Shown piece after piece: positions 7,785 to 13,612 of a stretch of DNA of 13,612 bases. Location: assembly GCF_001279695.1 (NCBI RefSeq), contig NZ_LGDD01000039.1:1-13612 (forward strand), in the 5' to 3' direction. The DNA is from Streptomyces sp. WM6378 (lineage in GTDB: Bacteria; Actinomycetota; Actinomycetes; Streptomycetales; Streptomycetaceae). The stretch's first letter is position 1; each line of letters opens with the position of its first letter. Below the pieces are notes generated by a model. It had not been told where the DNA came from, did not search any database, and saw only the letters and a list, made by a program, of their open reading frames with translations. The translations under genes and the position numbers were made by a program.

Positions 7785-8177
7785 ATGGCGACGCTGAACC
7801 GGCCGGGCGCCCGGGACGGGCACATCTGCGGGATCGACACCGCGATGGAGGTGATCGGCGGCAAGTGGAAGGTGCTGATCCTCTGGGCCCTCCACGAACA
7901 CCCCTGCCGCCGCTTCGGCGAACTGCGCCGACTGCTGCCCGGAATCACCGAGAAGGTCCTCGCCTCGCACCTGCGCGAGATGGAGGCGGACGGCGTGGTG
8001 CGCCGCGTCTCGTACGACGAGGTGCCGCCCCGCGTCGAGTACTCGCTGACCGAGGACGGGGTGCGCCTCAACGAGGCGCTTCAGCCGCTGGCGGCATGGG
8101 GCCGCGACCGGGCGACCGGGCAGGGTGATCCCGGGGACAAGAGTGCGGCCGCTCATTCACCCCTGAGCGCCGGCTGA
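7785..8177 (+). CDS. HxlR-family winged-helix transcriptional regulator
   Basis: The 130-residue DNA-binding regulator has the hallmark HxlR opening: Cys15 followed by GIDTAMEVIGGKWKVLILWAL (from residue 16). The recognition helix region is RFGELRRLLPGITEKVLASHL, and the wing includes the RRVSYDEVPPRVEYSLTEDG stretch. Cys15 matches the N-terminal Cys that senses quinones, aldehydes or disulfide stress in characterised members such as YodB and HypR; a second Cys is at 41. I chose ATG at 7785 because GGAGG at 7772-7776 is 8 nt upstream; a GTG at 7662 would add 41 residues encoded mainly by the TCAGAGG array and unlike the family. The gene is divergent from the imine reductase-like gene, which suggests that it regulates that gene and itself. 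The acidic, Ala/Ser-rich tail after residue 108 is not conserved family sequence. Ligand unknown. Confidence 0.9.
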   Translation: MATLNRPGARDGHICGIDTAMEVIGGKWKVLILWALHEHPCRRFGELRRLLPGITEKVLASHLREMEADGVVRRVSYDEVPPRVEYSLTEDGVRLNEALQPLAAWGRDRATGQGDPGDKSAAAHSPLSAG

Positions 8178-8256
8178 CACCAAATCCGCTGGGCCTCCCT
8201 CCCGTACGCTGACGGCAAAGATTCCGTAATTCACGCGTATGGAACGGGAGTTGGGG

Positions 8257-8616
8257 ATGGCGTCAGGGGCGGCGGCGCAGGATTCAGGCGGCGGGGATCT
8301 CATCGCGCACGCCGATGATCTCGGGGTGATCGGCGCGGACGCGTACAAGCTGTACGACGGATTCCGCCGCGACGGGGACCACGCGAGGGCGGCCACCTTC
8401 GAGGCGGCGCGGGCGCTCAGCGCGGGCAACTTCACGAGTGGGGCAGCCCTGATGAAGGTCCACGACACCTGGCAGAGCCAGTACACGACGCTCCGCGACG
8501 CCTGCGCGCAGATCTCCAACCACCTCGACTACTCGACCGCCCGGCACGCGAAGGACGACGCGCGCGTGCAGGGCGCACTGACGGCAGTCTCGGTGATCAG
8601 CGACTACATCCACTAG
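8257..8616 (+). CDS. Small WXG100-like helical protein
   Basis: A 119-residue, all-helical-looking protein with no signal peptide or membrane segment. Its second half (TWQSQYTTLRDACAQISNHL onward) resembles the WXG100/ESX effector helical hairpin, but the turn reads W72-Q-S rather than W-x-G. The resemblance is in size, helicity and context rather than a strict motif match. I chose ATG at 8257 because GGGAG (8246-8250) lies 6 nt upstream; the in-frame ATG at 8239 has no ribosome-binding site. It is first in a same-strand set of three, 40 bp before the large WxG-containing protein. I recall similar small proteins preceding that family in other Streptomyces genomes. Function unknown; export by a type VII-like route is inference, and no secretion machinery is in the window. 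Confidence 0.75.
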   Translation: MASGAAAQDSGGGDLIAHADDLGVIGADAYKLYDGFRRDGDHARAATFEAARALSAGNFTSGAALMKVHDTWQSQYTTLRDACAQISNHLDYSTARHAKDDARVQGALTAVSVISDYIH

Positions 8617-8656
8617 CGAGTGACTGCATCAACCAGCGCACGGGAAAGGGCAGTTG

Positions 8657-10957
8657 TTGAAGTTCGCGGACGTGGTGAACGCCCCGGTCGGCAAACTCAG
8701 GACGGCGGTGGACGACTGGTCGGACATGGCGCTCAGGCTGAAGAAGCTGTCCGACGAGGCCCACGACGGCATGCGAGCGCATGCCGAGACGGCCAGGTGG
8801 GCCGGGGTGAACGCGGGGGTCACCCGTGAGTTCATCCGCAAGACGGTGAAGGAGTTCGCGGACGCGGAGAAGGAGGCCGAGGGTGTGCACCGGCTCCTGC
8901 TCGATGCGTACACGGAGTTCAAGAAGGCGAAGGACGGGCTGCAGGCCATTCTCGACGGCGCGCGGGCGAGCGGCATCGCCATCGACGCGAGAGGCCGGGT
9001 CGTGGCCCGCCACCCGGTCGCGGACGCCGCCGTGCGGCACGACCCCGAGTACGCCGGGCTGGCGAAGGACCTGAAGGCCGAGCAGGCGAATGTGGCGGCC
9101 TGGCAGCGCAAGGTCGACGCGCTGATCGCCGGGTGCGGCGCGGCGGACGAGTCACTGCGGCTCGCCCTGACGGCGAACGTCCCGCACGAACACGACTTCA
9201 CCGCGCCGCGGTTCGCCTCCCTGGACGACGAGGAGGCCGCACGGGCGGTGGACCTGGCGAAGCGGGTCACCGGCGAGGGCGGCACGGCCCGCAACGTGGC
9301 GGAACTCAAGCAGCTCCAGACCCTGCTGGACGCGAACGCCCACGACCCCGAGTTCTCGACGTCCTTCTACCGGCGGCTCGGCGCGCAGGGAACGCTGGAG
9401 TTCTACACGCGGCTCTCCCTCGACGCGACGGCCCTCGGCCCGGCGGGCCTGGACCGTGTCGCGATGGTCCGCCACGTCCAGGACGACCTGGGCCCGATGC
9501 TGGGCCTCGCCACGAACCCCCACACCGCCGGCCACCTGCCGCCCCACTGGACGACCGACCTGATGCGCGCGGGCCGCCGCCCGATCGACGTGGGGGGCTT
9601 CGCGGGCGAGGGGGCGAAGGTGTACGGGTACCAGGCCCTTGCCGCGCTGCTGCGGCACGGCACGTACGACAAGGAGTTCCTGCTGCCCGTCGCCCGCGAC
9701 ATGGTGGGCTTCGAGCACCAGAACCCGCACGTTTTCGAGCGGGGTGTACCGCAGGTCCCGGGCATGGCCCTGAACCTCGACCCATCGGGCGGCCGGGGCT
9801 TCGACCCCCTGACAGGCCTGATGTCGGCGATGTCCAACAACCCCGACACGTCCTCGGAGTTCTTCAACGAGCCGGTCCGTGCGGACAGCGACGGCAACGG
9901 TCTGGTGACGGCGGACGACGCGGCGGTCCGGGCCCCTGGGGGCGGCCAACTCAGCATGGTCGACCACCTCCTGGACAAGCCCCCCACGGACGATAGCTAC
10001 GACGCCCTCCCCGGCGACCACACCCCGTACCAGTCAGCCCTGGGCAACGCCCTGGAGGCAGCGGTCACGGGCCGCGTCCCGGGCGACGGGGCGGCAAAGC
10101 CGGTGGAGCACACGGCGGCGATGGCGAGCGTGATGGAAAAGGTGGTCGCGAAGATCGGCGCGGATCCGTCCTTGATCCTGGGGGAGGATGACGTTCCGGG
10201 GAAGCTGGAGGGGCTTTCGGGGAACTTTGGGAATATGGCGGCGGAGTATATGGCCGACATTCAGGCGAGGGTCGAAAACGGGGCGGACCAGGCCAAGCCC
10301 TTCGGAGTGCTGGCGAAGTTCGCCGACACCGGACAGCTGGCCCACTTTCTGGGGGCGGTGGCCCAGGACCCCGATGCGTATGGCGCGATCACGAATGCTC
10401 AACAGGCGTATACGACGCTGCTGGTGCGTGACGTGTTCGCCCATCCCGAGAACCATGGGTCAGATGTGGGGGAGGCCATTCGCAACGCGGTCTACCCGGG
10501 TGGTGAGATCGCGGGAATCATGACTCAAGCGCGCGTCGAGGCGATTTACGAGAAGCATTCGGCGGCGGATTCCCAGTTCAACACCGCTGTTGAGGACAAT
10601 GTCGAATGGACGAACCGCATCATCGATGCGGTCGGCGCGAAATACGTGGAGATGCTTCCGGTCGGGGGCGACGCCGTGGAGTGGTTGAAGGAGGAAATCT
10701 CCAAGTCCGCTGTCGAGAACGCTCAACAGGACTCTTCGGGGGTGGCGGCTCAGGAGGCGGCGACTGCGTATTCGCAGGCCGAGGAGAAGGTGAAGCGATC
10801 CGCGGCGGACGCCGTGTCGACCGCTGGCAGAAGCGCGGGTGGCGCAGCGCATGACGTCCAGGAGTACAGGGGGACGGCTTCCACCGGTGCCGCGGCGGGT
10901 CATGTGGCGGGCCGGAGCCTCATGGCCAGTTCGACGGCCCCCGGCGGGGGGAAGTGA
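8657..10957 (+). CDS. DUF6571-like large protein with N-terminal WxG hairpin and EF-hand-like loop
   Basis: A 766-residue, predominantly helical protein whose opening (KFADVVNAPVGKLRTAVDDW) I recognise from memory as a widespread streptomycete family usually labelled DUF6571; its function is not known to me. Residues about 10-100 form a probable helical hairpin with W48-A49-G50, a true WxG turn as in ESX/WXG100 proteins. Residues 410-421 (DSDGNGLVTADD) fit an EF-hand/dockerin-type calcium loop exactly. The C-terminal 100 residues are Ala/Glu-rich helices. There is no signal peptide. The start is TTG at either 8654 or 8657; I prefer 8657 because AAAGGG (8645-8650) is then 6 nt away. Its stop overlaps the lipoprotein start (GTGA). 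From about residue 490 codon use is visibly less GC-biased than before. A cell-surface or exported role is inference. Confidence 0.82.
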   Translation: MKFADVVNAPVGKLRTAVDDWSDMALRLKKLSDEAHDGMRAHAETARWAGVNAGVTREFIRKTVKEFADAEKEAEGVHRLLLDAYTEFKKAKDGLQAILDGARASGIAIDARGRVVARHPVADAAVRHDPEYAGLAKDLKAEQANVAAWQRKVDALIAGCGAADESLRLALTANVPHEHDFTAPRFASLDDEEAARAVDLAKRVTGEGGTARNVAELKQLQTLLDANAHDPEFSTSFYRRLGAQGTLEFYTRLSLDATALGPAGLDRVAMVRHVQDDLGPMLGLATNPHTAGHLPPHWTTDLMRAGRRPIDVGGFAGEGAKVYGYQALAALLRHGTYDKEFLLPVARDMVGFEHQNPHVFERGVPQVPGMALNLDPSGGRGFDPLTGLMSAMSNNPDTSSEFFNEPVRADSDGNGLVTADDAAVRAPGGGQLSMVDHLLDKPPTDDSYDALPGDHTPYQSALGNALEAAVTGRVPGDGAAKPVEHTAAMASVMEKVVAKIGADPSLILGEDDVPGKLEGLSGNFGNMAAEYMADIQARVENGADQAKPFGVLAKFADTGQLAHFLGAVAQDPDAYGAITNAQQAYTTLLVRDVFAHPENHGSDVGEAIRNAVYPGGEIAGIMTQARVEAIYEKHSAADSQFNTAVEDNVEWTNRIIDAVGAKYVEMLPVGGDAVEWLKEEISKSAVENAQQDSSGVAAQEAATAYSQAEEKVKRSAADAVSTAGRSAGGAAHDVQEYRGTASTGAAAGHVAGRSLMASSTAPGGGK

Positions 10958-11604
10958 CCCGCCGTCAGTGGGGCTCGCGTTCTGTGGGCCGCAGCGGCGG
11001 GGGCAGGGGGAGTCGGACGGCGACGATATTGCTCGCTGTCGTGCTGATCGCGGTACCTGCGCTCGGCGGATGCTCGGGTAGTTCGAAGGAGGACGAGCAC
11101 GTCATACCCGCGTTGCCGCCCAAGGTCTGCTGGCGGGCGTTTGACGGAGCCTCGGTTGTCTCCCTGCTGCCGAAGGCCAAGGACCCGAACGCGGAGGTCA
11201 AAGGCGACCCGGTCTTCGACCTCTACGGACGCTTCAAATCCGCGGGGTGCCAGATCCACATTGATGGGGAGTCCCGGTTCACCGCCTGGGGAGATCGCTC
11301 GTGGTCCGACGGAAGAGATTTGGAGACGCACGTCTTGAACTCGTTGACGCGGCTCGGACCCATGCCCATAGAGGCGGGCGACAAGGCCATCGTCTACCGC
11401 GGCGGCGCCAGAGCCTACTTCCGGTGCGAGCGCCCAGATTTGCCGCCGTCACCGCGCAATGTCTCCTCGACCGAAGTCAAGATCGTAGAGCTGGGCTTGA
11501 GCGCGAACAGTGCACCCAGTACGCAGCATGCGAAGGACGTACTCACGACCCTGATGAAGCAGTACGTCCAGTTCGCCAAACGGGAGCTCAAGTGTCGGAA
11601 TTGA
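10954..11604 (+). CDS. Predicted lipoprotein, third gene of the WXG-like operon
   Basis: A 216-residue protein with a signal peptide: basic N-region (RRQWGSRSVGR...R21), hydrophobic core ATILLAVVLIAVPA, and lipobox LGGC, so Cys40 would be lipid-modified after cleavage and the protein held on the outer face of the membrane. The mature part has four more Cys (59, 99, 158, 214), enough for two disulfides. It resembles small actinobacterial lipoproteins of the DUF3558 type in layout, but I cannot confirm the family. The GTG start overlaps the stop of the upstream gene, with a purine-rich GGGGGGAA just before it, so it is translationally coupled. Codon use is less GC-biased than in the flanking genes. 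Its stop is 9 bp from the 3' end of the convergent tRNA gene, with no separate terminator visible. Confidence 0.82.
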   Translation: MTRRQWGSRSVGRSGGGRGSRTATILLAVVLIAVPALGGCSGSSKEDEHVIPALPPKVCWRAFDGASVVSLLPKAKDPNAEVKGDPVFDLYGRFKSAGCQIHIDGESRFTAWGDRSWSDGRDLETHVLNSLTRLGPMPIEAGDKAIVYRGGARAYFRCERPDLPPSPRNVSSTEVKIVELGLSANSAPSTQHAKDVLTTLMKQYVQFAKRELKCRN

Positions 11605-11613
11605 TCCGGCTGT

Positions 11614-11688
11614 TGGAGGCCGTGACCGGAATCGAACCGGCGTAACTCGCTTTGCAGGCGAGTCCCTCAACCACTCGGGCACACGGCC
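11614..11688 (-). tRNA. tRNA-Cys (anticodon GCA), CCA encoded
   Basis: Read on the minus strand: acceptor GGCCGTG pairs with CACGGCC (7 bp), D-stem CCC/GGG, and anticodon stem CTCGC/GCGAG around the loop CTGCAAA with anticodon GCA at 11655-11653. The variable loop is short (4 nt) and the T-loop TTCGATT has a stem including CCGG/CCGG. Position 73 is U, the Cys identity base, followed directly by a genomically encoded CCA (11614-11616). All arms fold without mismatch apart from one G-U in the T-stem. Confidence 0.95.
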
Positions 11689-11709
11689 GTGTGCTGGTGC
11701 GTTGACATG

Positions 11710-11738
11710 ACCGTAGGGGGCGGCGCCGGGGAGGGGAA
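11710..11738 (-). promoter_or_regulatory. Possible promoter of the tRNA-Cys gene
   Basis: On the minus strand TACGGT (11715-11710) fits the -10 pattern TAnnnT and lies 21 nt before the mature 5' end. A weak -35, TTCCCC (11738-11733), is 17 nt further upstream. The -10 position is good; the -35 is poor. Confidence 0.35.
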
Positions 11739-11791
11739 GGGGGGCCGGTGGGGTGCAATGGGACTGCCATACGGCGTTCATGTTCGGGCTT

Positions 11792-11823
11792 GGGACTACG
11801 ACTATTTACGTAGCCGTAGTCCC
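11792..11823. promoter_or_regulatory. 32-bp near-perfect inverted repeat, candidate operator of the MFS gene
   Basis: Arms GGGACTACGACTA (11792-11804) and TAGCCGTAGTCCC (11811-11823) match at 12 of 13 positions around the 6-bp centre TTTACG. It lies 35 bp upstream of the proposed -10 and 47 bp upstream of the start codon. It is AT-richer than its surroundings. No rightward gene needs terminating here, so a repressor site (for example of TetR type) is likelier than a terminator; the cognate regulator is not in the window. Confidence 0.6.
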
Positions 11824-11858
11824 GTCCTTTGACAGGGGGCGGGGCGTGGTGCGCCTCT

Positions 11859-11864
11859 TACTGT
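11859..11864 (+). promoter_or_regulatory. -10 element for a leaderless MFS transcript
   Basis: TACTGT fits TAnnnT and ends 6 nt before ATG 11871, which puts the expected transcription start on the A of the start codon. No Shine-Dalgarno sequence precedes that ATG at normal spacing, which supports leaderless translation. A consensus TTGACA (11829-11834) lies upstream, but its 24-nt spacing is too long to be this promoter's -35. Confidence 0.45.
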
Positions 11865-11870
11865 GGGCGG

Positions 11871-13304
11871 ATGAGCGCCCTTGAATCGTCCGATGCCCGT
11901 ACGGCCGGCTGCATAGCCGAGCTCCCCGCCGGGGGGATTCTGGGGCGGGAGTTCCGCGCGCTGAGCTTCGGGATCATCGCCGTCGTGCTGCTCATCGCGT
12001 TCGAGGCGACCGCCGTGGGTACGGCCATGCCCGTCGCGGCGCGGGAGTTGGACGGGGTGTCGCTGTACGCGTTCGCCTTCTCCGCGTACTTCACGACGAG
12101 TCTGTTCGGGATGGTCGTCGCGGGGCAGTGGGCCGACCGGCGCGGGCCGCTCGGGGCGCTCGGGGTCGGGATGACGGGGTTCGCGGCGGGGCTGCTGGTG
12201 TCCGGGACCGCGCTGAACATGTGGACGTTCATCGCGGGGCGGGCCGTGCAGGGGCTCGGCGGGGGACTGGTGATCGTCGCGCTGTACGTCGTCATCGGGC
12301 GGGCCTACCCCGCGCGGCTCCAGCCGACGATCATGGCGGCGTTCGCGGCGGGCTGGGTGGTGCCCTCCGTGGTCGGGCCGCTCGTGGCGGGGACGGCCAC
12401 CGAACAGCTGGGCTGGCGCTGGGTGTTCATCGGGATTCCGGTGCTCGTGGTGTTCCCGCTGGCGCTCGCGCTGCCCGCGACGCGGCGGATGGCGTCGGGG
12501 CCGGCCGAGCCGTCGGCGCCCGTCGAGCCCTTCGACCGGCGCCGGATCAGGCTGGCGCTGGGCATCTCGGTCGGGGCCGGGCTTCTGCAGTACGCGGGGC
12601 AGGAGCTGAGGTGGCTGTCCCTGCTGCCGTTCGTGGCAGGCGTGGCGCTGCTGGCCCCGGCGGTCACGGGACGGCGAGCCCTGCTGCCGCACGGCACCTG
12701 GCGGGCGGCGCGCGGGCTGCCCGCGGTGGTGCTGCTGCGCGGGCTTGCGGCGGGGTCGTTCATCGCGGCGGAGTCGTTCGTGCCGCTGATGCTCGTCACC
12801 CAGCGCGGGCTCACGCCGACGATGGCCGGTCTTTCGCTGGCCGTCGGCGGGGCGACCTGGGCGCTGGGTTCGTACGTACAGGCCCGACCGCGGATGGAGG
12901 CGTACCGGGAGCGGCTGATGGTGGGCGGGATGGTGCTGGTGGCCCTCGCGATAGCGGCCGCGCCGAGCGTGCTCGTCGCGGCGGTGCCGGTGTGGGTGGT
13001 CGGCGTCGCATGGGGCGTGGGCTGTTTCGGCATGGGCATGGTGATCGCCTCGACGAGCGTGCTGCTCCTGAAGCTGTCGGCCCGGCAGGAGGCCGGCGCG
13101 AACTCGGCCGCCCTCCAGATCTCGGACGGCCTGTCCAACGTGCTGCTGCTCGCGGTGGGCGGGGTGGGGTTCGCGGCGCTCGGGGGCGGCGCGGTCTCGG
13201 GGGCGACGGCTTCGCACCCGGGGGCGTTCCTGGTGGTGTTCCTGCCGATGGGGGTGGTGGCGGTGGTTGGGGCGTTTGTCGCGGGACGCGTCCGGGGGAG
13301 CTGA
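11871..13304 (+). CDS. MFS transporter, drug:H+ antiporter type
   Basis: A 477-residue integral membrane protein with about 12-14 hydrophobic segments, the first near residues 30-52 and the last in the final 25 residues. Major-facilitator motifs are clear: motif A GQWADRRGPLGAL (85-97), motif B RAVQGLGGG (124-132) and antiporter motif C GWVVPSVVGPLVAG (161-174), which marks proton-coupled export. A cytoplasmic loop at about 204-225 (SGPAEPSAPVEP) divides the halves. The count of segments, with two extra helices mid-protein, fits the DHA2-like multidrug group, but the substrate cannot be predicted. I chose ATG 11871 because the promoter geometry predicts a leaderless message; an in-frame TTG at 11829 would add 14 unlikely residues. 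The gene stands alone, divergent from the tRNA, with a strong palindrome upstream suggesting repressor control. The downstream hairpin at 13330-13346 probably ends the transcript. Confidence 0.9.
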   Translation: MSALESSDARTAGCIAELPAGGILGREFRALSFGIIAVVLLIAFEATAVGTAMPVAARELDGVSLYAFAFSAYFTTSLFGMVVAGQWADRRGPLGALGVGMTGFAAGLLVSGTALNMWTFIAGRAVQGLGGGLVIVALYVVIGRAYPARLQPTIMAAFAAGWVVPSVVGPLVAGTATEQLGWRWVFIGIPVLVVFPLALALPATRRMASGPAEPSAPVEPFDRRRIRLALGISVGAGLLQYAGQELRWLSLLPFVAGVALLAPAVTGRRALLPHGTWRAARGLPAVVLLRGLAAGSFIAAESFVPLMLVTQRGLTPTMAGLSLAVGGATWALGSYVQARPRMEAYRERLMVGGMVLVALAIAAAPSVLVAAVPVWVVGVAWGVGCFGMGMVIASTSVLLLKLSARQEAGANSAALQISDGLSNVLLLAVGGVGFAALGGGAVSGATASHPGAFLVVFLPMGVVAVVGAFVAGRVRGS

Positions 13305-13318
13305 GCGATGGGGCTCCG

Positions 13319-13354
13319 CCCGGGTTGCCCTGGGGCTCCGCCCCAGACCCCGGG
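13319..13354. terminator. Hairpin terminator after the MFS gene
   Basis: The inner stem CTGGGGC-TCC-GCCCCAG (13330-13346) has 7 perfect pairs and a 3-nt loop; the outer CCCGGG arms (13319-13324 and 13349-13354) can extend it. It starts 15-25 bp after the MFS stop and has no U-tract. GGGGCTCCGCCC also appears just upstream (13310-13321). Hairpins of this sequence are common between Streptomyces genes. Confidence 0.6.
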
Positions 13355-13612
13355 AGTTCGCCCCACCCCGCCCCTTCCCGCAACCCTCCGGGGAGTGTGT
13401 CGGGTGCGGGGCGTGGTTGCTTTTCGCGCAGTTCCCCGCGCCCCTGAGCGACCCGCTTTCGTCTGCGGGGCGTGGTTGCTTTTCGCGCAGTTCCCCGCGC
13501 CCCCGAGCGACCCGCCTTCGTCCGCGGGCCGTGGTCGCTCCTCGCGCAGTTCCCCGCGCCCCTGTAGGTGGACCCGGGTCGTTTGTCGCAGCCCCCGCCG
13601 GGGTCTGGGGCG
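13339..13612. repeat. 15-bp perfect inverted repeat bracketing the 59-bp array
   Basis: CGCCCCAGACCCCGG at 13339-13353 is matched by its exact reverse complement CCGGGGTCTGGGGCG at 13598-13612, the last bases of the window. The arms are 244 bp apart and enclose the 59-bp array. The right arm may extend beyond the window. Confidence 0.75.
13406..13566. repeat. Three tandem 59-bp repeats (streptomycete CGCGCAGTTCCCCGCGCCCC family)
   Basis: Units begin at 13406, 13465 and 13524. Units 1 and 2 are nearly identical; unit 3 diverges and loses its end after about 43 bp. Each starts GCGGGGCGTGGTTGC and contains CGCGCAGTTCCCCGCGCCCC; GCGGGG and CCCCGC within a unit can pair as a hairpin. No open frame here has coding character; the region 13305-13612 holds only the terminator and repeats. 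Confidence 0.85.

Noticed and set aside
8174..8210. CTGACA / TACGCT as promoter of the WXG-like operon
   Set aside because: The spacer is about 25 nt, too long for a normal sigma-70-type promoter, and no better pair was visible.
11604..11690. tRNA-Cys as an integration site for the 8257-11604 module
   Set aside because: No integrase, and I found no second copy of the tRNA 3' end elsewhere in the window.
13406..13566. CRISPR-like array
   Set aside because: The 59-bp units are contiguous, with no unique spacers between short repeats and no cas genes.

Overview
The very high G+C content, the near-universal G/C third codon positions, the frequent GTG/TTG starts, the four-base stop/start overlaps and the intergenic repeats (CGCGCAGTTCCCCGCGCCCC, GGGGCTCCGCCCC) all point to a chromosomal segment of Streptomyces or a close relative. 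No phage, integrase or transposase gene is visible.

Layout. (1) 3-1595: a family 20 beta-N-acetylhexosaminidase lacking only its first residues, followed by a hairpin terminator. (2) 1930-6730: three translationally coupled genes for a xanthine-dehydrogenase/CO-dehydrogenase-type molybdo-flavoprotein (FAD subunit, 2Fe-2S subunit, molybdopterin subunit). The 2Fe-2S subunit carries a disordered N-terminal extension of about 340 residues. The molybdopterin subunit has lost the signature catalytic Glu and the GGGFG loop. (3) 6718-7617 (minus) and 7785-8177 (plus): an imine-reductase-like NADPH oxidoreductase and a divergent HxlR-family regulator. They share a 167-bp control region containing palindromes and an array of TCAGAGG repeats. 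(4) 8257-11604: a three-gene operon with a small WXG100-like protein, a 766-residue protein with an N-terminal WxG helical hairpin and an internal EF-hand-like loop (I recognise it from memory as the streptomycete DUF6571 type), and a lipoprotein. (5) 11614-11688 (minus): tRNA-Cys(GCA) with an encoded CCA. (6) 11871-13304: an MFS drug-efflux-type transporter, probably translated from a leaderless mRNA, behind a 32-bp near-perfect palindrome. (7) 13305-13612: non-coding, with a terminator-like hairpin and three tandem 59-bp repeats bracketed by a 15-bp perfect inverted repeat.

How the parts may work together. The three molybdo-flavoprotein genes should make one complex passing electrons between a Mo site, two 2Fe-2S clusters and FAD, but the altered Mo-subunit motifs make ordinary hydroxylase chemistry doubtful. 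The HxlR protein, with its conserved N-terminal Cys, probably controls the divergent reductase in response to an electrophile or redox signal. The WXG-like/DUF6571/lipoprotein set looks like an exported or envelope-associated module, but its function is unknown.

The most novel elements are the non-canonical molybdo-flavoprotein and the WXG-like operon, followed by the uncharacterised control elements at 7651-7766 and 11792-11823.
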